NCBI RefSeq assembly: GCF_003725545.1
Contig: NZ_RJLN01000017.1
Span: 17,593-81,592 of the forward strand
From: Micromonospora solifontis
GTDB taxonomy: Bacteria; Actinomycetota; Actinomycetes; Mycobacteriales; Micromonosporaceae
Reading direction: 5' to 3'
Length of the DNA: 64,000 bases
Made by a program: the position numbers and the translations under genes. Under the pieces are notes generated by a model. It ran no database searches and had not been told where the DNA came from. It worked only from the letters and a program-made list of their open reading frames with translations. Shown in pieces: positions 48,871 through 57,526 of this stretch; position 1 is the stretch's first letter; the number at the start of each line of letters is the position of its first letter.

Positions 48871-50157
48871 GTGTTGGCGATGGCGACGTTCGTCGGCTTC
48901 GTCCTGCTGGTCACCGCCCTGATCCACCTCTACCTGTGGAAACGGCTGGTGCGGGACACCACCGTCCCGGGGCGTCGGAGGAGGGTCGGCGGGATCGCCG
49001 TACTGCTGCTGGCGGTGCTGATCCCGACCACCATGATCGTGACCAACGCCGGTGTGCGCTGGGTCGCCTGGCCGGGCTATCTGTGGCTGGCGCTGATGTT
49101 CTACCTGCTGGTCGTGCTGCTGGTGCTGGAAGTGCCGATGGCGGTGGCCAGGCTGGTGCTGCGCCGTCGCGCGGTGGTCGCCGAGCCGACCGCGGCGGCC
49201 CCAGAGCCCGCCCTGGTCGGCGCCGCCGACCCCCTGGCCGGTGGCGCCACCGCCGACGATCACGGCGGGCAGCCCGTCGACCCGCCGGCCGCCGCGGCGG
49301 TCGGTCAGCCGGACCACGACCCGTCCCGGCGCCTGCTGCTCGCCCGGGGCGCGGCGATCTTCGCCGGGCTCACCGCCGCCGGCATCACCGGGTACGGTGT
49401 CCGCACCGCGCTGGGTGCGCCGCAGCTGGACCGGGTCCAGATCCCGCTGGCGAAGCTTCCGCGCAGCATGGACGGCCTGCGGATCGCCACGGTGTCGGAC
49501 ATCCACCTCGGGCCGCTGACCGGCCGCGGGCACACCGAGCGGATCGTCACGATGATCAACCGACTGGACGCCGACCTGGTGGCGATCGTCGGCGACCTGG
49601 TTGACGGCTCGGTGGCCGAGTTGGGCGACGAGGCCGCACCCCTGCACGACCTGCACTCGCGGTACGGCAGCTTCTTCGTCACCGGCAACCACGAGTACTA
49701 CTCGGGCGTTGAGGACTGGGTCCGCGAGGTGGACCGGCTGGGTGTCCGGGTGCTGCAGAACGAGCGCCAGGAGATCCACGCCCGGGGTGGGGTGCTGGAC
49801 CTGGCGGGGGTGAACGACGTGACCGCACACGGCAGCGGGCTGGCCGCCCCGCCCGACTACGCCGCCGCCCTGGCCGACCGGGATCCGAGCCGCCCGGTGG
49901 TGTTGCTGGCCCACCAGCCGGTCGCCGCGCAGGAGGCGGCGAAGTTCGGCGTCGACCTTCAGCTCTCGGGGCACACCCACGGCGGCCAGATGGCGCCGTT
50001 CAACCTGCTGGTCCCGCTCCAGCAGCCGGTGGTGTCCGGGCTCGGCGAGGTGGACGGCACCAAGGTCTACGTGACCAATGGCGCCGGCTTCTGGGGGCCG
50101 CCGGTCCGGGTCGGCGCCCCGCCGCAGGTGACCCTGGTGGAGCTGCGCGCGCCATAG
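48871..50157 (+). CDS. Membrane-bound metallophosphoesterase
   Basis: The protein of 428 aa has three N-terminal membrane segments (about 4-22, 37-58 and 63-90), a linker rich in Ala/Pro (about 100-150), another hydrophobic segment (about 155-170) and an extracellular or surface phosphoesterase domain (about 195-420). Metal motifs are ATVSDIHLGPLTGRGH, VAIVGDLVDGS, FVTGNHEYYSG, LLAHQPVA and LQLSGHTHGGQM, the complete calcineurin-like set (YaeI/YkuE type). It may process lipids or cell-wall intermediates. The GTG has GGGGAG 6 nt upstream; ATG 48880 is an alternative. It follows moaD by 11 nt. Confidence 0.92.
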   Translation: MLAMATFVGFVLLVTALIHLYLWKRLVRDTTVPGRRRRVGGIAVLLLAVLIPTTMIVTNAGVRWVAWPGYLWLALMFYLLVVLLVLEVPMAVARLVLRRRAVVAEPTAAAPEPALVGAADPLAGGATADDHGGQPVDPPAAAAVGQPDHDPSRRLLLARGAAIFAGLTAAGITGYGVRTALGAPQLDRVQIPLAKLPRSMDGLRIATVSDIHLGPLTGRGHTERIVTMINRLDADLVAIVGDLVDGSVAELGDEAAPLHDLHSRYGSFFVTGNHEYYSGVEDWVREVDRLGVRVLQNERQEIHARGGVLDLAGVNDVTAHGSGLAAPPDYAAALADRDPSRPVVLLAHQPVAAQEAAKFGVDLQLSGHTHGGQMAPFNLLVPLQQPVVSGLGEVDGTKVYVTNGAGFWGPPVRVGAPPQVTLVELRAP

Positions 50158-50236
50158 CGCGCCCGGGCCGCGCAGTCCAGCGGCGGATTGCTCAGGTCAC
50201 GCGTACGCGTGGCGGCGCACGGCGAGGGGACCGGGC

Positions 50237-53200
50237 GTGACAGGATGCGGCGTGCCTCCGTTCAGCGCCGCACCCCCCGGTGGCCTCCCGCCATTCGTCG
50301 CGGATCTGCACATCCACTCGAAGTACTCGCGCGCGTGCAGCCGCGACCTGACCCTGCCCAACCTGGGCTGGTGGGCCCGGCGCAAGGGCATCGGAGTGCT
50401 CGGCACCGGTGACTTCACCCACCCCGCCTGGTACGACCACCTGCGGGAGACGCTGCACCCGGCCGAGCCCGGCCTGTTCCGGCTCAGCCCGGAGGCGGAA
50501 CGGGACATCGCCCGCCGCCTGCCGCCCCGGCTGGCGAGCGCGGCCGAGACGGACCCGGTCCGGTTCATGCTCAGCGTGGAGATCTCCACCATCTACAAAC
50601 GGGACGACCGGACCCGCAAGGTGCACCACCTGATCTACCTGCCGGACCTGGACGCCGTGGCCCGGTTCAACACCGCGCTCGGCCGGATCGGCAACCTCGG
50701 CTCGGACGGCCGGCCGATCCTCGGCCTGGACTCCCGGGACCTGCTGGAGATCACCCTCGAGGCGAGCCCGGACGGCTACCTGGTGCCGGCCCACATCTGG
50801 ACGCCCTGGTTCTCGGCGCTCGGCTCGAAGTCCGGCTTCGACGCCATCGCGGACTGCTACGCCGACCTCGCCGACCACGTCTTCGCGGTGGAGACCGGGC
50901 TCTCCTCCGACCCGGAGATGAACTGGCGGGTCGGCAGCCTGGACCGCTATCGGCTGGTGTCCAACTCGGACGCGCACTCGCCGCCCGCCCTGGCCCGCGA
51001 GGCCACGGTCTTCACCTCCGGCCGCGACTACTTCGCCATCCGGGAGGCGCTGCGCACCGGGGACGGGCTGGCCGGCACCGTCGAGTTCTTCCCGGAGGAG
51101 GGCAAGTACCACGCCGACGGCCACCGCCTGTGCGGGGTGAACTGGTCCCCGGAACGGACCCGGGAGGCCGGTGGACGGTGCCCGGAATGCGGTAAGCCGC
51201 TGACGGTGGGCGTACTGAGCCGGGTGGAGGAGCTAGCCGACCGGCCCGAGGGGCACCGGCCGGCGCACGCCCGGCAGGTCACCCATCTGGTCCCGCTCGC
51301 CGAGATCCTCGGTGAGATCAACAAGGTCGGCGCCCGGTCCAAGAAGGTCGAGGGCAAGCTCAACGACCTGGTCGCCGCGCTCGGCCCGGAGCTGGAGATC
51401 CTCACCGGCACCCCGCTCGACGAGATCGCCCGGGTGGGCGGGGAACTGCTCGCCGAGGGGATCGGCCGGTTGCGCCGGGGCGAGGTGCGCCGGGTGCCCG
51501 GCTACGACGGCGAGTACGGCGTGATCACCCTGTTCGACCCGGCCGAGCTGGGGGCGACCTCGGGCGGCCCGGGTGCGCAGGACACGCTCTTCGACGTACC
51601 CGTGCCCGCGCAGCGGAAGCCCGCGGAGCCGGCGACGAAGCCACGGGCCCGGCGCCCGGCGGCGGCGAAGGCCGAGGCGAAGCGGAAGGCCGCCCCGCCA
51701 CCCCCGCCACCGATCGCGCCGGCGCCGTCCCCGCACGAGCCGTTCGAGCCGATGCTCGCCGGCATGGAGGAGGTCGGCACCGGCCTGCTGGACCGGCTCG
51801 ACGCGATGCAGCGGGTGGCCGCCTCCGCGCCGGGCGGCCCGCTGCTGATCGTGGCGGGTCCGGGCACCGGCAAGACCCGGACGCTGACCCACCGGATCGC
51901 GTACCTCTGCGCCGAGCTGAACGTCTTCCCGGAGCAGTGCCTGGCGATCACCTTCACCCGGCGGGCGGCCGAGGAGTTGCGGCACCGGCTGGACGGGCTG
52001 CTCGGCCCGGTGGCCGAGGACGTCACGGTCGGCACCTTCCACTCGCTGGGGCTCACCATCCTGCGGGAGAACGCCGAGGCCGCCGGCCTGCCGGTGGACT
52101 TCCGCATCGCCGACGACGCCGACCGGGCGGCGGCCCGGGCCGAGGCCGGCGACGACCCGGAGGCGTACACCGGGCTGCTGCGCAAGCGCGACCTGGTCGA
52201 CCTGGACGAGCTGCTCACCCTGCCGGTGGCGCTGCTGAGGGCCGACCGGAAGCTGGTCCGCGAGTACCGCGAGCGCTGGAAGTGGATCTTCGTCGACGAG
52301 TATCAGGACGTCGACGCGGTCCAGTACGAGCTGCTGCGGCTGCTCTCCCCGGCCGACGGCAACCTCTGCGCGATCGGCGACCCCGACCAGGCGATCTACT
52401 CGTTCCGGGGCGCGGAAGTCGGCTACTTCCTGCGCTTCTCCCAGGACTTCACCGACGCCCGCCTGGTCCGGCTGAACCGCAACTACCGCTCGTCGGCGCC
52501 GATCCTGGCCGCCGCGGTGCAGGCCATCGCGCCGTCGTCGCTGGTGCGGGGCCGCCGGCTCGATCCGGCCCGGCTCGACCCGGAGGCGCCGCTGGTCGGC
52601 CGCTACGCCGCGGCCTCCGTCGCGGACGAGGCGGATTTCCTGGTACGCACCATCGACGACCTGGTCGGCGGCCTCTCCCACCGGTCGCTGGACTCGGGCC
52701 GGATCGACGGCCGGTCGACCTCGCTGTCCTTCTCCGACATCGCGGTGCTCTACCGCACCGACTCGCAGGCCGCCCCGATCGTGGACGCCCTGGCTCGGGC
52801 GAACATCCCGGTGCAGAAGCGCTCGCACGACCGGCTCCGGGACCGGCCCGGGGTCACGGCGATCGCCCGCGAGCTGCGGCACGCCGGGCTGGACGGCTCG
52901 CTGGCCGCCCGGGTCCGGCTGGCCGGCCAGGTGCTGGCGGAGCGTTTCGCCGTGCCGACCCTCGACGGTTCCGGCTCGGTACGCCCCGAGGACGTCCGGG
53001 TGGCGGTGGACCTGCTCACCCCGCTGGCCCGCCGCTGCGGCGACGACCTGGAGCTGTTCCTGTCGCAGTTGGCCACCGGCGCGGAGGTGGACGCCCTCGA
53101 CCCGCGCGCCGAGGCGGTCACCCTGCTCACCCTGCACGCCGCGAAGGGTCTGGAGTTCCCGGTGGTGTTCCTGGTCGGGGCCGAGGACGGGTTGCTGCCG

Positions 53201-53446
53201 CTGCGCTGGCCCGGGTCGGAGCCGGACGAGGACGCGGTGGCCGAGGAGCGCCGCCTCTTCTTCGTCGGGCTGACCCGCGCCCAGGACCGGCTGTACGTCA
53301 GTCACGCCGGCCGGCGCACCCGGCACGGCACCGAGCGGGAGTGCCGGCCGTCGCCGTTCCTCGACGTGATCGACCCGGGCCTGTTCGAACGGTTCGGCGA
53401 ACCCGAGGTCCGTCGACCCAGGGACCGGCAGCTCCGGCTGATCTGA
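50237..53446 (+). CDS. Endonuclease-Q-like PHP nuclease fused to UvrD-type helicase
   Basis: The protein of 1069 aa has two parts. Residues about 20-400 match endonuclease Q: the PHP metal site FVADLHIHSKYSRACSRDLT, GVLGTGDFTHPAWYDHLRE, FMLSVEISTIYKRDDRTRKV, SNSDAHSPPALARE, and a zinc-type motif LCGVNW...CPECGKPLTVGVLSRV (Cys near 299, 315 and 318). A Pro/Ala/Lys linker (about 455-510) leads to a superfamily 1 helicase (about 525-1069): Walker A VAGPGTGKTRTLTHR (near 541), WIFVDEYQDVDAVQYELL (near 690), GDPDQAIYSFRGAEVGYFLR, RLNRNYRSS, VTLLTLHAAKGLEFPVVFLV and FFVGLTRAQDRLYVSHAGRR. EndoQ nicks DNA 5' of deaminated or abasic sites, so this looks like a repair enzyme that cuts and unwinds. The GTG follows GAGGGGAC by 6 nt. 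Confidence 0.92.
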   Translation: MTGCGVPPFSAAPPGGLPPFVADLHIHSKYSRACSRDLTLPNLGWWARRKGIGVLGTGDFTHPAWYDHLRETLHPAEPGLFRLSPEAERDIARRLPPRLASAAETDPVRFMLSVEISTIYKRDDRTRKVHHLIYLPDLDAVARFNTALGRIGNLGSDGRPILGLDSRDLLEITLEASPDGYLVPAHIWTPWFSALGSKSGFDAIADCYADLADHVFAVETGLSSDPEMNWRVGSLDRYRLVSNSDAHSPPALAREATVFTSGRDYFAIREALRTGDGLAGTVEFFPEEGKYHADGHRLCGVNWSPERTREAGGRCPECGKPLTVGVLSRVEELADRPEGHRPAHARQVTHLVPLAEILGEINKVGARSKKVEGKLNDLVAALGPELEILTGTPLDEIARVGGELLAEGIGRLRRGEVRRVPGYDGEYGVITLFDPAELGATSGGPGAQDTLFDVPVPAQRKPAEPATKPRARRPAAAKAEAKRKAAPPPPPPIAPAPSPHEPFEPMLAGMEEVGTGLLDRLDAMQRVAASAPGGPLLIVAGPGTGKTRTLTHRIAYLCAELNVFPEQCLAITFTRRAAEELRHRLDGLLGPVAEDVTVGTFHSLGLTILRENAEAAGLPVDFRIADDADRAAARAEAGDDPEAYTGLLRKRDLVDLDELLTLPVALLRADRKLVREYRERWKWIFVDEYQDVDAVQYELLRLLSPADGNLCAIGDPDQAIYSFRGAEVGYFLRFSQDFTDARLVRLNRNYRSSAPILAAAVQAIAPSSLVRGRRLDPARLDPEAPLVGRYAAASVADEADFLVRTIDDLVGGLSHRSLDSGRIDGRSTSLSFSDIAVLYRTDSQAAPIVDALARANIPVQKRSHDRLRDRPGVTAIARELRHAGLDGSLAARVRLAGQVLAERFAVPTLDGSGSVRPEDVRVAVDLLTPLARRCGDDLELFLSQLATGAEVDALDPRAEAVTLLTLHAAKGLEFPVVFLVGAEDGLLPLRWPGSEPDEDAVAEERRLFFVGLTRAQDRLYVSHAGRRTRHGTERECRPSPFLDVIDPGLFERFGEPEVRRPRDRQLRLI

Positions 53447-53552
53447 TCGGCCCCGGCCCGCCGGCCCGCCCCGCGCGCCACCCCGGCGGCGATCACACCC
53501 GGCGGCGGATCAGTGCGGCGGCGGGCTCGGGCAGCCGCGCAACCAGATGAGT

Positions 53553-53596
53553 GCGACATGTCTGAGCGACGTAGACACGTCTCTCCGACATGTCGC
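53553..53596. promoter_or_regulatory. Paired GACATGTC palindromes
   Basis: GCGACATGTC at 53553 and its reverse complement GACATGTCGC at 53587 each contain the self-complementary GACATGTC, 34 bp apart centre to centre. A third inverted repeat GACGT-AGAC-ACGTC lies between them. The site is in the gap after the EndoQ-helicase gene and is followed by a convergent gene, so its target is unclear. Confidence 0.5.
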
Positions 53597-53723
53597 TCTC
53601 CGCCCTTGCCTGCACCGGGGGACAATCCGGCGAGGGCCGCCCACCGCGAGCGCCGCTCACCGCGAGCCCCACCACCGCGAGCGGCCCGGGAGCAGGGCCC
53701 GAGCGGCCGGATCGGTGCCACGC

Positions 53724-54353
53724 TCAGCTGAGCAGCACCGCCAACCAGGCACCGGCCAGGAGCGCCGGGCCGAACGGCAGGGCGGTGTCCCGGCGGACCC
53801 GGCGCGCGACGAGCAGGGCGAGCACCACCACGCCGTTGAGCAGGTGCGGCAGGAGCAGCCCGAGGCCCAGGGCCGGCCAGCCCAGCCAGCCGAGCGGCAG
53901 GCCGAGCACGGCGGCGAGCTTCACGTCGCCGAAGCCGAGCCGGGCGCCGGGCAGCAGGGCCAGCAGGACGTACCCGGCGAAGGAGACGGCCGCCCCGGCC
54001 ACGGCGGTGAGCAGGCGGGCCGGGGTGCCGGCGGCGAGCGCGGCGACGACCAGGCCGGCCCCGCCGAAGGCCGCGGCGAGCGCCACCAGCGGGTCGGGCA
54101 GCCGCAGGCAGGCCAGGTCCACTCCGGCGAGCACCAGCCCGACCGCCGCGACCAGCAGGAATGCCGGCAGCGCCGGGTCGGCTCCGAGCGCCACGGCCAG
54201 TCCCCCGAACACCACCGCGCCGGCCAGGATCGCCCCCGGCCGCCCGGCACCGGCGGAGTGCGCGGGTCCGGCGAAGCGGCGGGCGAGGGGTACGGCAGCC
54301 CAGCCGGCCAGCGCGCCGACGAGCGCGACACCCGTCACCAGCCCGCCGGACAC
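53724..54353 (-). CDS. Type IV prepilin peptidase (A24 family)
   Basis: The protein of 209 aa has about six membrane segments and the two catalytic aspartates of A24 peptidases: one in VDLACLRLPDPLVAL (near 77) and one in the GxGD motif LGFGDVKLAAVLGLP (near 143). It cleaves prepilin-like leader peptides. Length suits the short actinobacterial TadV/CpaA-like type without a methylase domain. The GTG at 54353 is set by TAACAT upstream. No pilus genes are in the window, so the substrate lies elsewhere. Confidence 0.9.
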   Translation of the reverse strand: MSGGLVTGVALVGALAGWAAVPLARRFAGPAHSAGAGRPGAILAGAVVFGGLAVALGADPALPAFLLVAAVGLVLAGVDLACLRLPDPLVALAAAFGGAGLVVAALAAGTPARLLTAVAGAAVSFAGYVLLALLPGARLGFGDVKLAAVLGLPLGWLGWPALGLGLLLPHLLNGVVVLALLVARRVRRDTALPFGPALLAGAWLAVLLS

Positions 54354-54361
54354 GGGCCGGG

Positions 54362-54367
54362 ATGTTA
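54362..54367 (-). promoter_or_regulatory. Leaderless -10 element for prepilin peptidase gene
   Basis: On the minus strand TAACAT ends 8 nt before the GTG at 54353. It includes the TAA stop codon of the upstream EamA gene. Confidence 0.45.
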
Positions 54368-55348
54368 CCGGCGTGCCGCCTCGGCGGCTGCCCCGTCGAC
54401 CGGTCGGCGGGGGCGCTCGGTGCTCACCACCACCGCGACCCCGGCCACGATCACGACGCCGCCGAGCAGCACCTGGGCGGTGACCGGCTCGGCGGCGAGC
54501 AACGCCCCGAGCGCCACCGCGACCGCCGGGTTCACGTACGCGTAGGTGGCGACCAGCGAGATCGGCGCGTGGTGCAGCAGCCAGACGTACGCGGTGAAGG
54601 CGATCAGCGAGCCGGCCACCATCAGGTACGCCAGGGCCGCCCAGGAGCGGCCGGTCACCTCGGCGGGGGAGAAGCCGCGCAGCTCGCCCCGGCCGGCGGC
54701 GATCACGCCGAGCGCCACCGCCCCGGCGACCATCTCGTAGACGGTGGCCACGAACGGGTCCGCCGGCATCCGGATGCGCCCGGAGAGGTAGGAGCCGACC
54801 GACCAGCAGGTGGCACCGGCGACCACGGTGAGCGCGCCGACCACCGGCACCGCCCCCGATCCGCCGCGGGGCGTCACGAGCAGGACGAGCCCCACGAAGC
54901 CGACGGCCACCCCGGCGAACGTCCACGGCCGGGGCCGGTCGCCGCCGAGCGTACGCAGCAGCACCACCAGCAGCGGGACGGTGGCCACCAGCAGCGCGGC
55001 GATGCCGGAGGGCAGGGCCACCCCGGGCGGGCCGGACTCGGCGAGCACCACCAGCCCGTTGCCGCCGGCGAGCAGGAGTACGCCGATCAGGGCGGCGGAG
55101 CCGAGTTGCCACCGGTCGACGCGGAGTGCTCCCGGTCCCCGGCGGAGGCGCAGCACCACGGCGAGCACCGTGGCGGCGGCGGCGAACCGCATCGCCGCGG
55201 AGGTGAGCGGCGGCAGCGACTCGACGGCGATCCGGATGCCCAGGTACGTCGAGCCCCAGAGCAGGTACACGAGGATCAGCCCGGTCCAGATCAGGGCGGG
55301 CCGGGTGGGGTGGGCGGGGGATGTCGCACCCGCAGGGCGTGAGCTCAT
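54365..55348 (-). CDS. EamA family (DMT) transporter
   Basis: The protein of 327 aa has ten hydrophobic segments in two EamA halves: LVYLLWGSTYLGIRIAVESL at the first, and GSLIAFTAYVWLLHHAPISL then VATYAYVNPAVAVALGA in the second. These are typical of RhaT/YdcZ-like exporters of amino acids or metabolites. The ATG at 55348 is the only sensible start. It is divergent from an LppU-like gene, across 87 nt. Substrate unknown. Confidence 0.93.
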   Translation of the reverse strand: MSSRPAGATSPAHPTRPALIWTGLILVYLLWGSTYLGIRIAVESLPPLTSAAMRFAAAATVLAVVLRLRRGPGALRVDRWQLGSAALIGVLLLAGGNGLVVLAESGPPGVALPSGIAALLVATVPLLVVLLRTLGGDRPRPWTFAGVAVGFVGLVLLVTPRGGSGAVPVVGALTVVAGATCWSVGSYLSGRIRMPADPFVATVYEMVAGAVALGVIAAGRGELRGFSPAEVTGRSWAALAYLMVAGSLIAFTAYVWLLHHAPISLVATYAYVNPAVAVALGALLAAEPVTAQVLLGGVVIVAGVAVVVSTERPRRPVDGAAAEAARR

Positions 55349-55435
55349 CGGTGGACCAGGCTACGGTGACCACGACGTCGCCGTCCCCCGTTGGTGGCCG
55401 GCCTCTCAGCATCGTCCGACCCGGGAGGGCCCGCC

Positions 55436-56143
55436 ATGTCGAACTTCGGACCACCGGGCGGCGGCTCACCCGACCCGCGGGGCGGGCGCCCCACCTCGCG
55501 GTACGCCGGACCACCGGGCGGCTGGGGGGAACCACCGGCCGACCAGCGGTACGCGCCGACCGCGCCGCGGTACGAGCCGCCCGCCCAGCGGTACGCGCCG
55601 TCGGCCGCCTGGGACGCCGGGCAGCCGGCCCCGCCGGCCTTCCCGCCCGCGGGACCCGGCGCGGGCGGCCCGCCGTACCCGGAGCCGCCGCGGCCGGAGC
55701 GCGGCCGGGGTCGGCTGGTCGCCGCGCTGGCCGTGGTGGCGGTACTGCTGCTCGTGGCCGCCGCGGCGTTCTGGGTCTTCGGCCGGGACGAGCCGGGGCC
55801 GGCGGGTGGGTCGGGCGCGTCGAGCGCGCCGACAATCGACCCGTCGGCGGGCGACCCGTCCGCCCCGGCGACCACGGCGGCGGCTCCGGCGTCCTCGACC
55901 GATCCACGCTTCGCCCGGGTGGGCCAGTGCGTACGCAACGACGGGGGGGTCGCCGAGCCGAAGCTGGTGATCATCGAGTGCGCCCCGAAGTCGTACGAGG
56001 TGCTGAGCCGGATCGACGGGCCGACGAGCGGGAAGAAGGATGCCGAGGCGAAGTGCGCCAAGGTGACCGGCTACACGGACTGGTTCTTCTACGACAGTGA
56101 GCTGGACACCCTCGACTTCGTCCTCTGCCTGAAGCGCCGCTGA
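55436..56143 (+). CDS. LppU/SCO3897-like single-span membrane protein
   Basis: The protein of 235 aa has a long cytoplasmic Pro/Gly/Tyr-rich segment (about 1-90; repeats of RYAPTAP and RYEPPAQ type), a membrane span (about 94-115), a Ser/Ala/Pro linker and a small extracellular domain (about 155-235) with FARVGQCVRNDGGVAEPKLV, IIECAPKSYEVLSRIDG and a terminal FVLCLKRR. Four cysteines in that domain suggest disulfides. This layout matches LppU/SCO3897 proteins of unknown function. The ATG has GGGAGGG upstream. A strong hairpin follows. Confidence 0.82.
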   Translation: MSNFGPPGGGSPDPRGGRPTSRYAGPPGGWGEPPADQRYAPTAPRYEPPAQRYAPSAAWDAGQPAPPAFPPAGPGAGGPPYPEPPRPERGRGRLVAALAVVAVLLLVAAAAFWVFGRDEPGPAGGSGASSAPTIDPSAGDPSAPATTAAAPASSTDPRFARVGQCVRNDGGVAEPKLVIIECAPKSYEVLSRIDGPTSGKKDAEAKCAKVTGYTDWFFYDSELDTLDFVLCLKRR

Positions 56144-56157
56144 CCTGGCCGTAGCCA

Positions 56158-56199
56158 AAACTAGGGCTATCTAGCATCCACGCTAGACAGCCCTAGTTT
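56158..56199. terminator. CTAG-rich hairpin, probable terminator
   Basis: Two 18-nt arms (AAACTAGGGCTATCTAGC at 56158 and its near-complement at 56182, one mismatch) flank a 6-nt loop, and each arm holds two CTAG tetramers. The arm ends in TTT on the plus strand. Confidence 0.75.
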
Positions 56200-56241
56200 C
56201 ATCTCGACGGGCTCGACACGCCGGTAGCCGCATCTACGGAT

Positions 56242-56261
56242 GTCTAGCCTCCCCACTAGAC
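56242..56261. promoter_or_regulatory. GTCTAG-N8-CTAGAC inverted repeat
   Basis: A second CTAG-containing dyad lies 8 nt upstream of the -10 box of the AAA ATPase gene, a position suited to an operator. Confidence 0.5.
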
Positions 56262-56268
56262 GGCCCGA

Positions 56269-56274
56269 TACTCT
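56269..56274 (+). promoter_or_regulatory. Leaderless -10 element for AAA ATPase gene
   Basis: TACTCT ends 7 nt before the GTG at 56282. It supports that start rather than ATG 56240. Confidence 0.55.
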
Positions 56275-56281
56275 GCGATTC

Positions 56282-57517
56282 GTGGATCCGGTCCGCAACC
56301 CGTACGCCCCGGGCGCCGGCCAGCGCCCGCCCGAACTCGCCGGGCGGGGGCGGGAACTGGACGTCTTCGACGTGGTGCTGGAGCGGATCGCCCGGGGCCG
56401 CCCCGAGCGCAGCCTGATGCTGACCGGCCTGCGCGGGGTCGGCAAGACCGTCCTGCTCAACACCCTCCGCTCGCAGGCGATCAACCACCTCTGGGGCACC
56501 GGCAAGATCGAGGCCCGACCCGACCAGTCGCTACGCCGGCCGATCGCCGCCGCGCTGCACATGGCGGTCCGCGAGCTGGCGCCCCGGCACCGCGCCCCGG
56601 ATCGGATCGACGCGTTCCTCGGCGTGCTCAAGGCCTTCGCCCAACGGTCCGCCCCCGCCGGCCGGGGCGGAGCCGCGCCCAAGCTGCGCGACCGCTGGCA
56701 GCCGGGCATCGACGTGCCGGCGAGCAGCGGGCGGGCCGACTCCGGCGACATCGAGATCGACCTGGTCGAGCTGCTCACCGACGCGGCGGCGGTGGCAACC
56801 GACGTCGGCACCGGCATCGCCATCTTCATCGACGAGATGCAGGACCTCGGCGCGGAGGACGTCTCCGCGCTCTGCGCCGCCTGCCACGAGCTGTCCCAGC
56901 TCGGCGCGCCACTGATCGTGGTGGGCGCCGGGCTGCCGCACCTGCCGGCCGTGCTCAGCGCCGCCAAGTCGTACTCGGAGCGGCTCTTCCGCTACCAGCG
57001 CATCGACCGGCTGGACCGGATCGCCGCCGACCAGGCGCTCTGCGCGCCGGCCGAGCGGGAGGAGGTCGAGTACGAGCAGAAGGCGCTCGACCTGCTCTAT
57101 GAGAAGTCCGGCGGCTATCCGTACTTCGTCCAGGCGTACGGAAAGGCCACCTGGGACCACGCCCCGCGATCGCCCGTCACCGCCGCCGACGTCCGGGTGG
57201 CCGCCCCCGAGGCGGAGGCCGAACTGGCGGTCGGCTTCTTCGGCTCCCGGTTCGAGCGGGCCACCCCCGCCGAGCGCGAGTACATGCGGGCGATGGCGTC
57301 CCTCTCCCTGGTCGAGGGGGAGGAGAGCGGCCGGGACGACATGGACGCGGCGGTGCCGACCGCGGAGATCGCCCGGGCGCTGGGCCGGAAGCCGGCCAGC
57401 CTCTCCCCGGCCCGGGACGCGCTGATCAAGAAGGGGTTGATCTACTCCGGTGAGCGGGGCACGGTCGCCTTCACCGTCCCGCACTTCGGCCGCTACCTGC
57501 GGACCCAGCCGGCCTGA
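56282..57517 (+). CDS. AAA-type ATP-binding protein
   Basis: The protein of 411 aa has an N-terminal block DPVRNPYAPGAGQRPPELAG, a Walker A motif LMLTGLRGVGKTVLLNTLR (near 50), a Walker B IAIFIDEMQDLGAEDVSALC (near 180), a sensor-like region (LIVVGAGLPHLPAVLS) and a C-terminal winged-helix-like part (about 330-411; TAEIARALGRKPASLSPARD). The arrangement resembles Orc1/Cdc6-like and STAND-type ATPases. The basic winged helix suggests DNA binding. No partner gene is adjacent. The start is fixed by the TACTCT box. Confidence 0.85.
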   Translation: MDPVRNPYAPGAGQRPPELAGRGRELDVFDVVLERIARGRPERSLMLTGLRGVGKTVLLNTLRSQAINHLWGTGKIEARPDQSLRRPIAAALHMAVRELAPRHRAPDRIDAFLGVLKAFAQRSAPAGRGGAAPKLRDRWQPGIDVPASSGRADSGDIEIDLVELLTDAAAVATDVGTGIAIFIDEMQDLGAEDVSALCAACHELSQLGAPLIVVGAGLPHLPAVLSAAKSYSERLFRYQRIDRLDRIAADQALCAPAEREEVEYEQKALDLLYEKSGGYPYFVQAYGKATWDHAPRSPVTAADVRVAAPEAEAELAVGFFGSRFERATPAEREYMRAMASLSLVEGEESGRDDMDAAVPTAEIARALGRKPASLSPARDALIKKGLIYSGERGTVAFTVPHFGRYLRTQPA

Positions 57518-57526
57518 CCGGCGGCG

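Noticed and set aside
53547..54545. Plus-strand reading frame after the EndoQ-helicase gene
   Set aside because: It is opposite the prepilin peptidase gene, whose membrane segments and catalytic aspartates are clear. Composition is that of an antisense frame.
54365..55907. Minus-strand fusion of prepilin peptidase with upstream sequence
   Set aside because: The reading beyond 54353 crosses the EamA and LppU-like genes without any domain, and a -10 box sets the start at 54353.
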